Shown here one piece after another: positions 1 through 4,341 of a DNA stretch of 6,869 bases; positions within the stretch are counted from its first letter, which is position 1; the number at the start of each line of letters is the position of its first letter. The DNA comes from Promethearchaeota archaeon. Its GTDB lineage: Archaea > Asgardarchaeota > Lokiarchaeia > Sigyniarchaeales > SOKP01. The DNA is taken from positions 1-6,869 of the forward strand of contig JAUWHC010000138.1 of the NCBI GenBank assembly GCA_030606095.1. Reading direction: 5' to 3'. The position numbers and the translations under genes were made by a program. The notes beneath the pieces are model-generated. The model had not been told where the DNA came from, ran no database searches, and saw nothing but the letters and a program-made list of their open reading frames with translations.

Positions 1-110
1 TTTTAATTATTTGAAAATCTTAGCTAAACAACTTCCCTTCCCTTCCTTATGGATAGTATTAAAAAACAATTTAATTCTTGGGCAAGCTTATTAAGTGAGA
101 GCAAAACAGA

Positions 111-132
111 TCGTGAAACAGTCCTTTCACGA
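111..132. repeat. Perfect 8-bp inverted repeat (hairpin)
   Basis: TCGTGAAA (111-118) and TTTCACGA (125-132) are exact reverse complements around a 6-base loop, CAGTCC. It lies at the end of the short doubtful frame 49-138 and is followed by A-rich rather than T-rich sequence, so it does not look like a plus-strand terminator. It could be an RNA hairpin or a protein-binding palindrome; nothing in the window decides. Confidence 0.6.
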
Positions 133-289
133 AAATAATTAAGAAATTAAATTCCTAAATTCTTCTAAATATCTGAGGTTTTAACTGTTTTAACTAAGAT
201 ATTTTTAATACATAATTTTTCTATTTGAATTTTTCTAAAAAATTAATTACATTATCAATTAGACTTTCATACAATCTTTTAATAAGAAA

Positions 290-298
290 TTTAAATTA
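290..298 (+). promoter_or_regulatory. Putative TATA box of the methyltransferase fragment
   Basis: TTTAAATTA is centred about 31 bases before the ATG at 325. An archaeal TATA box sits about 26 bases before the transcription start, so the transcript would begin only a few bases before the ATG, giving a nearly leaderless mRNA. GGTGAT (319-324) abuts the ATG, too close for a normal Shine-Dalgarno contact. The whole region is A/T-rich, so the call is weak. Confidence 0.3.
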
Positions 299-324
299 AT
301 CTAATTAGAATAAGAATTGGTGAT

Positions 325-588
325 ATGCTAACGATCCAAAAGATTTTTCCAGCACCGTTATATAATTTTCTTGAGTACACATATGATGCTCAAGTTGAAC
401 AGACTATCTTAGATTGTGGGGCAGGGGGTAACTTTCCCAAACTCGCACTTTTTGCAAACCATGGATTTGAAACTTATGGAATCGAGATTTCAGAAGAGTG
501 TATTCAAAATGCAGAAAATTTTGCTAAAAAAAACGATTTTAGCTTAAACATTACTAAGGGGGACACTATCAAATATAAACAATATTAA
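325..588 (+). pseudogene. SAM-dependent methyltransferase, truncated N-terminal fragment
   Basis: The 87-residue product carries the opening half of a class I (Rossmann-fold) S-adenosylmethionine methyltransferase. Motif I, ILDCGAGGN, lies at residues 28-36, with Asp30 and the glycines that wrap the cofactor. YGIEIS follows at 51-56, its acidic Glu54 placed where the ribose hydroxyls are usually bound, and GD at 79-80 fits the end of strand 3. The reading frame then ends after seven unrelated residues. Family members usually run to about 200 residues or more, so the catalytic half and the substrate-binding part are missing and activity is unlikely. The break lies 28 bases before a degraded tRNA-Gly 3' half, so it may result from the same rearrangement. 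The substrate cannot be told. A short stand-alone protein is possible but less likely. Confidence 0.65.
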
Positions 589-615
589 ATTATTTCTAAA
601 TGATAAATTTATAAA

Positions 616-650
616 TGTGCCGCCCTGGAATCGAACCCAAGTCGCCAAGT
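616..650 (-). pseudogene. Degraded 3' half of a second tRNA-Gly gene
   Basis: This stretch matches the 3' half of the intact tRNA-Gly at 1172-1206 in the same orientation, with 29 of 35 positions identical by eye and no gaps. The match begins at what would be tRNA position 38 and runs through the variable loop, T arm, acceptor strand and discriminator A; beyond it the sequences diverge. The T stem has a mismatch at 51:63 and two G-U pairs, unlike the intact copy. I find no D arm or 5' acceptor strand upstream on the minus strand. It could be the attR copy left by an integrative element, the remains of a tandem tRNA duplication, or, less likely, the 3' half of a split tRNA. Confidence 0.7.
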
Positions 651-683
651 GATTGCGGAAAGAGATTGTTAACTGAGGTTATC

Positions 684-905
684 CTATTCTTCTAAATTGT
701 TCTCCATCAAATTCAATAATTTTTCTAGATCTTTTCCTATTTCTAACGCACGCTTGGATAAATCCTGAAGGACTTCATGGTCATTTTCACCCTTTTCCAG
801 TTCAAAAAGAGCGTTTTGAAGTTGTTGAAGTGCTATAATATAATTCCACATGCTCTGATCCGGTTTATTTTTAAATCTCTCAATCATTTCATTAGATAAA
901 GTCAT
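684..905 (-). CDS. Small helical protein of unknown function (73 aa)
   Basis: I do not recognise this 73-residue protein. It is acidic and rich in Leu, Glu and Lys with a heptad-like spacing of hydrophobic residues (LQQLQNALFELEKG near 27-40, then LSKRALEIGKDLEKLLNLM near 48-67), which suggests two or more amphipathic helices or a short coiled coil. It has no signal peptide, membrane segment or cysteine. The ATG at 905 is supported by AGGTTGAT at 911-918, five bases upstream. That motif overlaps the stop codon of the preceding minus-strand frame (912-914), so the two were probably co-transcribed. It sits between the intact and degraded tRNA-Gly copies, so it may be cargo of a decayed element. 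Confidence 0.6.
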   Translation of the reverse strand: MTLSNEMIERFKNKPDQSMWNYIIALQQLQNALFELEKGENDHEVLQDLSKRALEIGKDLEKLLNLMENNLEE

Positions 906-911
906 ATTGTA

Positions 912-1099
912 TCAACCTTTGCTGTTAATTAATAGTAATTTATACGAGATAAGAAGTTCTCTTTTTCTTTCTTCCAATGTGATACGGAAAGTGATTGGGG
1001 ATTGTTCTTTATTTTTTCTTGGTGTATATTTTATTGACGTTGATAACTTATGGCATGTTACAGCAACTTTTTTCGAGACTTCTTCTTTTTCTTTCCCAT
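912..1099 (-). pseudogene. Small basic protein gene with a one-base frameshift in an A-run
   Basis: An ATG at 1099 opens a very basic N-terminus, MGKKKKKSRKK, but that frame hits a stop after 13 codons. The -1/+2 frame stays open through protein-like sequence (VAVTCHKLSTSIKYTPRK..., ending SYKLLLINSKG) to a TGA at 912-914. That frame has no ATG or GTG start of its own. Adding one A to the A6 run just before GTTGCT (T6 at 1067-1072 on the plus strand) joins the two parts into a 62-residue protein. A TATA box 26 bases before the ATG and tight coupling to the next gene, six bases downstream, suggest the gene is or recently was real. A homopolymer sequencing error, genuine decay and programmed slippage are all possible. 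I do not recognise the family. Confidence 0.5.
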
Positions 1100-1120
1100 A
1101 ATATTTCTTAACAAATTGTC

Positions 1121-1128
1121 TATTTATA
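1121..1128 (-). promoter_or_regulatory. TATA box of the frameshifted small gene
   Basis: TATAAATA on the minus strand is centred about 26 bases before the ATG at 1099, the archaeal spacing from TATA box to transcription start. That predicts a leaderless mRNA beginning at or next to this ATG, and so supports the ATG as the true start of the frameshifted gene. Confidence 0.45.
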
Positions 1129-1171
1129 ATTAACTGATTTGACTTGAAATCAAATTATCTGTTAAGAGAAG

Positions 1172-1272
1172 TGCGCCGCCCGGGAATTGAACCCGGGTCA
1201 CCAAGTTGGCAACCTGTTTTACCCATATTGCTTTGCAACATTGGTGTATACTGACCACTATACTAGCAGCGC
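1172..1272 (-). tRNA. tRNA-Gly(GCC) with an intron in the anticodon stem
   Basis: The minus strand folds as a tRNA. The acceptor is GCGCTGC/GCGGCGC with one G-U pair. The D arm is GTAT/ATAC around AGTGGTCAGT, and the T arm is CCGGG/CCCGG around TTCAATT. The variable loop is TGAC and the discriminator is A. Removing about 27 nt (1214-1240) gives a perfect anticodon stem CCAAG/CTTGG with loop TTGCCAA and anticodon GCC, hence glycine. The intron would then lie between positions 30 and 31, not at the usual 37/38 site. I cannot draw a strict bulge-helix-bulge there, only a relaxed one. Keeping the 5' TTGC as a TGC anticodon with a 37/38 intron would mean tRNA-Ala, but leaves a stem mismatch and lacks alanine features. 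CCA is not encoded. Confidence 0.85.
1214..1240 (-). other. Predicted tRNA-Gly intron
   Basis: This 27-nt segment must be removed for the anticodon stem to pair (A30 joined to G31). It contains a small hairpin, TGTTGC/GCAATA around AAA, with one G-U pair. The exact ends are deduced from mature-stem pairing only; a shift would break the CCAAG/CTTGG stem. Confidence 0.6.
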
Positions 1273-1295
1273 TTTTTAGTATAAGTCGTTTAACG

Positions 1296-1303
1296 ATATA
1301 AAA
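1296..1303 (-). promoter_or_regulatory. TATA box of tRNA-Gly
   Basis: TTTTATAT on the minus strand is centred about 27 bases upstream of the first tRNA base at 1272, the expected distance for transcription starting at the mature 5' end. The T-run beside it (1301-1305) could also help terminate the membrane-protein transcript that arrives from upstream. Confidence 0.55.
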
Positions 1304-1366
1304 AAGATAGTAAGAAATTAAAATTTATTGCTTTGATATGAGTTATTATAAAGAAGGTAATAAGGT

Positions 1367-2230
1367 TTAATTTTTTAATTCAAAATTCACTTCTACATTA
1401 GATGTAATACCTAATTTACTTGCTTTTTTCCTTATATATCTTATTCTGTGCTCTTTTAACCTATCTGAAATTATGAAAGCTGGAATTATAGGAATAACAA
1501 TAACCAATGGAAGCGGGACAAATACAATTAATAGCATAATGAATATCGCTAACGAAAGATCATTTGCAAGTTGAGGTATAAATAATTTCATAAATTCAAC
1601 ATAGGACATTATTACTGACACTCCAGCGTAACCTTTTAAAAACTGTCCGTACCATCTTCCAACAGATCTGATTTCAGCGGGTTTATTGGTATCTTCTGCT
1701 CTTTTCAAGTTAGAATAAAAAATACCGGAATCCATTAGAAAACACGTACTTGAAAACACCAAACTCGCTATACCAATTGTAAGCATTAATAAAGCTAAAA
1801 AGGTTGTTAGATCGTCAATAAAACTATCTGGATCTGACCCAACTGAAAGCGAGATAATCGTTGGGGTAGTTAAAAGCAAGGACAAGTTAATTGCCATTAA
1901 TGCTGAAAATATACCTTCAGAAAAAAATTTAAATCCTTTAAAATCCTTGTTATATATCCCATATTCCACTTTAGAGCCAAATATTCTTTTATGAGTAAAT
2001 AGAAAGATCGGAGCAAATACATATCCTCCTATTAATACCCCTAAAATTGATGATAAAGGTAAAATTACAATAAAAATCAACCCAATTTCAATTCCAACAT
2101 CTGATATTGGGATAAAATAAGTTAAGTTTAAGCCAGGAATGAATTTTAAAAATGCAATAGATAAAATTATAATAAAAATGCAATAGAAGATATAAATGAT
2201 TATAGGTTTTGAATACTTAGATTTTAACAT
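1367..2230 (-). CDS. Multi-spanning membrane protein of unknown function
   Basis: I do not recognise the family of this 287-residue protein. Hydrophobic stretches at about 9-31, 47-78 (possibly two passes), 106-130, 141-166, 200-219 and 226-255 predict six or seven transmembrane helices. The first is uncleaved and acts as a signal anchor. A polar loop at 168-199 with EIRSVGRWYGQF is the most distinctive hydrophilic segment. The C-terminal tail is strongly basic (LKEHRIRYIRKKASKLG) and should face the cytoplasm by the positive-inside rule. No transporter signature, protease HExxH or other catalytic motif is visible. It starts 33 bases after the stop of the PfkB kinase gene on the same strand, with no terminator visible between, so the two are probably an operon. 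That makes membrane transport or signalling tied to the kinase substrate conceivable, but this is speculative. Confidence 0.85.
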   Translation of the reverse strand: MLKSKYSKPIIIYIFYCIFIIILSIAFLKFIPGLNLTYFIPISDVGIEIGLIFIVILPLSSILGVLIGGYVFAPIFLFTHKRIFGSKVEYGIYNKDFKGFKFFSEGIFSALMAINLSLLLTTPTIISLSVGSDPDSFIDDLTTFLALLMLTIGIASLVFSSTCFLMDSGIFYSNLKRAEDTNKPAEIRSVGRWYGQFLKGYAGVSVIMSYVEFMKLFIPQLANDLSLAIFIMLLIVFVPLPLVIVIPIIPAFIISDRLKEHRIRYIRKKASKLGITSNVEVNFELKN

Positions 2231-2263
2231 TTCAAATCAATTATTTTTAAGAAATTTATTCAA

Positions 2264-3271
2264 TTAAATAATCTGTGAAACTTTTTGTTTTATCTCATTA
2301 TTATCGATAAAGTCTTCTAATTCACGTAAGCTATTAGGCAACCCCTCTCGAACCCCGACCTCTTTGCTTTCTAAGTAAGACATTGCTGTTGCCATCTTAG
2401 ACGCTTTCTCTAAACTAAACTCGTTTAGTTGGGATATTAGAAGCCCGCTTAGAAAAGCGTCTCCTGCTCCTGTAGTGTCTTCTACCGGACCTTCGTAAAT
2501 TGAACTGTTCACAATATGTTTGCCATCAGATATAATTGAGCCATTGGAACCGTCGGTAATGGATATTACTTTAATACCAAGGTCTAAAAATTTATGAATC
2601 ATATGAATTATATTTGTCTCGTTTGTAAACTCTTGAGCCTCTTCTTTATTTAATGAAACTACATTTGAGTTTGAAATAAGAATTTTTGCCCATTTTGGGT
2701 TATTTTTAATAATTGACATGCTGGGTGCGGCAAATACTTTACCACCGTTTTCTAAAGTAAGAGTCAGTGCTTTCTCAATAGCTCTACAACCACTTTCTGT
2801 AGTTAACGATGTCCAAGCAAAAGCTTTGATATTTTGAAAAAGATCATCTTTCACATCCTCAGGTTTTAACATGTTATTTGCGCCTTTATATGCTAAAATA
2901 CTTCTGTCCTTTCCCCATTCAGTTTTCAAAATTACTGAAAATGCCGTACAATCGTCATCAGTTTGAATGATGTTTGAAAGATCTACGCCTCTCTTTTTCA
3001 TATCATCTAGACAAATACTTGCCGAAAAGTCGTTCCCTAATACTCCAAGATAAGCGCTTTTTAACCCCAACATCGCACAATTTGACGCAATATTAGCAGC
3101 AGAACCCCCAGGGACAAATCGAACGCCATCGACATTTAGTTTGCGACTATATTCAATTGCAGTGTATTTTTTAACAATTTCTTTATCAAACAATTCAAAT
3201 CTAAGGATATCTTTAACTTGTAGCATACAATCAAGAGTACAACTACCAATCGTTATTAATTCTGAATTCAT
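2264..3271 (-). CDS. PfkB-family (ribokinase-like) carbohydrate or nucleoside kinase
   Basis: The 335-residue length and motif order are those of a PfkB kinase, which moves the ATP gamma-phosphate to a hydroxyl of a sugar or nucleoside in the cytoplasm. GGSAAN at 55-60, followed by LGVLGNDF at 75-82, is the N-terminal substrate-binding signature. LNKEEA at 207-212 contains the NxxE motif linked to magnesium and phosphate binding, and TDGSNGS at 239-245 fits the nucleotide site. DTTGAGDAF at 265-273 is the C-terminal signature, with Asp271 as catalytic base and GAG as anion hole. All key residues are present, so it should be active. The substrate (ribose, fructose, adenosine or a related compound) cannot be fixed from sequence. 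The gene follows ESCRT-III after 103 bases with a T11 tract between them, so it is probably transcribed separately; the membrane-protein gene follows it closely. Confidence 0.93.
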   Translation of the reverse strand: MNSELITIGSCTLDCMLQVKDILRFELFDKEIVKKYTAIEYSRKLNVDGVRFVPGGSAANIASNCAMLGLKSAYLGVLGNDFSASICLDDMKKRGVDLSNIIQTDDDCTAFSVILKTEWGKDRSILAYKGANNMLKPEDVKDDLFQNIKAFAWTSLTTESGCRAIEKALTLTLENGGKVFAAPSMSIIKNNPKWAKILISNSNVVSLNKEEAQEFTNETNIIHMIHKFLDLGIKVISITDGSNGSIISDGKHIVNSSIYEGPVEDTTGAGDAFLSGLLISQLNEFSLEKASKMATAMSYLESKEVGVREGLPNSLRELEDFIDNNEIKQKVSQII

Positions 3272-3318
3272 TTTTAATACTTCTAAATATTGAATTAGAG
3301 AATAAATTAAAAATAGAG

Positions 3319-3330
3319 TTTAAGCTTAAA
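3319..3330. repeat. 12-bp perfect palindrome upstream of the PfkB gene
   Basis: TTTAAGCTTAAA reads identically on both strands and lies 48 bases before the kinase start, near TATA-like A/T sequence (TTTTTAATTTATT on the minus strand at 3301-3313). It could be an operator for a dimeric repressor. Short palindromes are common in A/T-rich DNA, so this is weak. Confidence 0.25.
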
Positions 3331-3362
3331 TAATTTTGCTTGGTAGTTACAAAGGGAAACTT

Positions 3363-3373
3363 AAAAAAAAAAA
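3363..3373 (-). terminator. T11 tract after ESCRT-III
   Basis: Eleven consecutive T residues on the minus strand begin one base after the ESCRT-III stop codon (3375-3377). Archaeal RNA polymerase terminates at U-rich tracts without needing a hairpin, so this should end the ESCRT-III transcript before the PfkB gene. Confidence 0.55.
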
Positions 3374-3374
3374 T

Positions 3375-4001
3375 CTAATCCCGCGACTTCAATTTGTTTA
3401 ATTCTTCTTCTAATTCTTTTACTTTTCCATCGGGATCAACCGAAGGTAATGCTCCACCTACTTCAACTTGTATCTCCGCATCGATTTCGCCTATTATCTC
3501 CCTAACTTGGTTATCAGTAACTGCTGTATCGAGAGTCATGTCGTCTATTCCATCTGATGTTATCTCTTGAGTCACTTCGAAATCTTCCATATCGACACCA
3601 ATCTCTGTCATCAATTCTGTAAGTTGAGGAACCGATAACTGACTTCTTAATGCACCTAAGCTAGTGGCAATACCATGCATGATAACGGAAATATCTTTAA
3701 CTGCATTAGCTTGTTCCAGTTTAAATACCATTCCTTCTAAGTTTGTTCTAAAGTGGTCAATTGCTCTGGCTTGTTTTTTAACTTGAAGATAATTCCGCGC
3801 ATGAAATTCCGATCCCTCCATATCACCAGCCTTTCTAAGTCGTACGGCTTTATCTCTGGCTTGTTTAGCAGTCATCTCCATCTTTTTCGTGTTTCTCATT
3901 AATCTTTTGTTGAACACCTTTAGTTTGACGGTAGCAGAACGAACAGAATCGCTTTTTTTGCCACCTGACAACCATTTTGACATATCCTTGAGAAAACCCA
4001 T
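3375..4001 (-). CDS. ESCRT-III subunit (Snf7/Vps2 family, CdvB-like)
   Basis: The 208-residue protein has the build of an ESCRT-III subunit, which polymerises into membrane-bound filaments that remodel and cut membranes, for example in division or vesicle release. A short amphipathic basic start (MGFLKDMSKWLSGGKK) could touch the membrane. A strongly basic helical hairpin covers about 20-95, with KKMEMTAKQARDKAVRLRKAGD at its centre, followed by helices to about 140 (MHGIATSLGALRSQL, LTELMTEIGVDMEDF). The acidic C-terminal half is the autoinhibitory part. The last helix, ELEEELNKLK (196-205), resembles a MIM1 motif with Leu197, Leu201, Leu204 and Lys205, the kind read by Vps4 MIT domains. The basic N-terminus and MIM1-like end favour the Vps2/24/46 type over Vps20/32/60, but I cannot be certain. 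Transcription probably starts near 4011 from a TATA box at 4033-4038. Confidence 0.9.
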   Translation of the reverse strand: MGFLKDMSKWLSGGKKSDSVRSATVKLKVFNKRLMRNTKKMEMTAKQARDKAVRLRKAGDMEGSEFHARNYLQVKKQARAIDHFRTNLEGMVFKLEQANAVKDISVIMHGIATSLGALRSQLSVPQLTELMTEIGVDMEDFEVTQEITSDGIDDMTLDTAVTDNQVREIIGEIDAEIQVEVGGALPSVDPDGKVKELEEELNKLKSRD

Positions 4002-4032
4002 ATCTTATATCATCAATTTTTTCGTTATTACT

Positions 4033-4038
4033 ATATAA
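4033..4038 (-). promoter_or_regulatory. Putative TATA box of ESCRT-III
   Basis: TATATA on the minus strand lies about 35 bases before the ESCRT-III ATG at 4001. This predicts a 5' leader of roughly 10 bases containing GATGAT as a possible weak ribosome-binding site. Alternative A/T-rich boxes nearby cannot be excluded. Confidence 0.35.
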
Positions 4039-4159
4039 TAATATTAAAAATTCGAGATTATATAATTTTTTGTTGTAGACCAATGTTTACATAATAAAAA
4101 AAGAATTAAAATAACTGAAAAATGTCGTTAAAAAAAGTAGAGTAGTTTTCTAACCCGTC

Positions 4160-4245
4160 TAACTTTTTTAACAGTCAACCTCTAAACTCTCGAAAATTTT
4201 CTATCTGGTATAGAACCCGATCTTTCCTGCTTAACTTTTTTAACA
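4160..4245. repeat. 14-bp direct repeat pair, 72-bp period
   Basis: TAACTTTTTTAACA occurs exactly at 4160-4173 and again at 4232-4245. The 72-base spacing equals 24 codons, and both copies read as (V/L)LKKL in the same minus-strand frame, so they may reflect a decayed tandem coding repeat. Otherwise they could be paired protein-binding sites upstream of ESCRT-III. The match is A/T-rich and its function unproven. Confidence 0.4.
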
Positions 4246-4314
4246 CTTTTAATTCAAAGTGCAACCTATATTTTTAAATAAAAAATTAGACTTATAGGAA
4301 TTGTAAAGTAGTAT

Positions 4315-4326
4315 CAAACAAAAAAC
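4315..4326 (-). terminator. Possible T-rich terminator of the LRR gene
   Basis: The minus strand reads GTTTTTTGTTTG about 15 bases after the LRR stop codon (4342-4344). It is U-rich enough to act as an archaeal terminator, but no hairpin supports it. Confidence 0.3.
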
Positions 4327-4341
4327 TTCAAGAAATCAGGA

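Larger units (their letters stand above)
1..324. other. Gene-poor AT-rich stretch at the left edge
   Basis: I see no convincing gene on either strand here. A 29-codon frame runs from ATG at 49 to a stop at 136-138 (+), with an in-frame stop at 25 and no ribosome binding site. It could be the remnant of a gene but is too short to call. The stretch also holds a perfect hairpin (111-132), a tandem 9-bp repeat GTTTTAACT x2 at 178-195, and a TATA-like box before the methyltransferase fragment. The rest is low-complexity A/T sequence. Confidence 0.5.
617..1206 (-). mobile_element. Possible remnant of a tRNA-Gly-integrated element
   Basis: On the minus strand the order is intact tRNA-Gly, two small open frames, then a direct repeat of the tRNA 3' half about 555 bases away. 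This is the classical footprint of an element integrated at a tRNA 3' end: the target gene is restored on one side and a 3' copy marks the other. No integrase, replication gene or toxin-antitoxin pair is recognisable between the repeats. The repeats differ at six positions, so any event is old and the element would have lost nearly all its content. Simple tRNA duplication explains the repeat equally well. Confidence 0.3.
4002..4341. other. Spacer between ESCRT-III and the LRR gene
   Basis: I see no convincing gene in these 340 bases. A 53-codon minus-strand frame from TTG at 4264 to TAA at 4106-4108 is interrupted by TGA at 4175-4177. Its codons encode protein-like sequence (VLKKLSRKDRVLYQIENF), so it may be a gene remnant. 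A 14-bp direct repeat lies within it. A small inverted repeat, CACTTT/AAAGTG, lies at 4244-4261 around TAATTC. The right end serves as the 3' flank of the LRR gene and the left end holds the ESCRT-III promoter. Confidence 0.5.

Noticed and set aside
49..138. 29-codon plus-strand frame
   Set aside because: Too short, without ribosome-binding site or recognisable motif; noted only in the description of the left edge.
159..695. Shared short words ATTCTTCTAAAT and CTGAGGTT at 159-180 and 671-695
   Set aside because: The two words occur in opposite order and do not extend, so they do not form a real repeat; chance in A/T-rich DNA is sufficient.
907..1101. Plus-strand 64-codon frame
   Set aside because: It is antisense to the frameshifted minus-strand small gene, which has a TATA box, basic start and operon coupling; the plus frame has no promoter or recognisable sequence.
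3865..4083. Minus-strand 72-codon frame overlapping the ESCRT-III start
   Set aside because: It overlaps the conserved ESCRT-III N-terminus in another frame and begins inside an A/T-rich leader; no protein-like motif.
4244..4261. 6-bp inverted repeat as terminator of the LRR gene
   Set aside because: The stem is A/T-rich and is followed on the minus strand by A-rich rather than T-rich sequence, so it does not fit a terminator.
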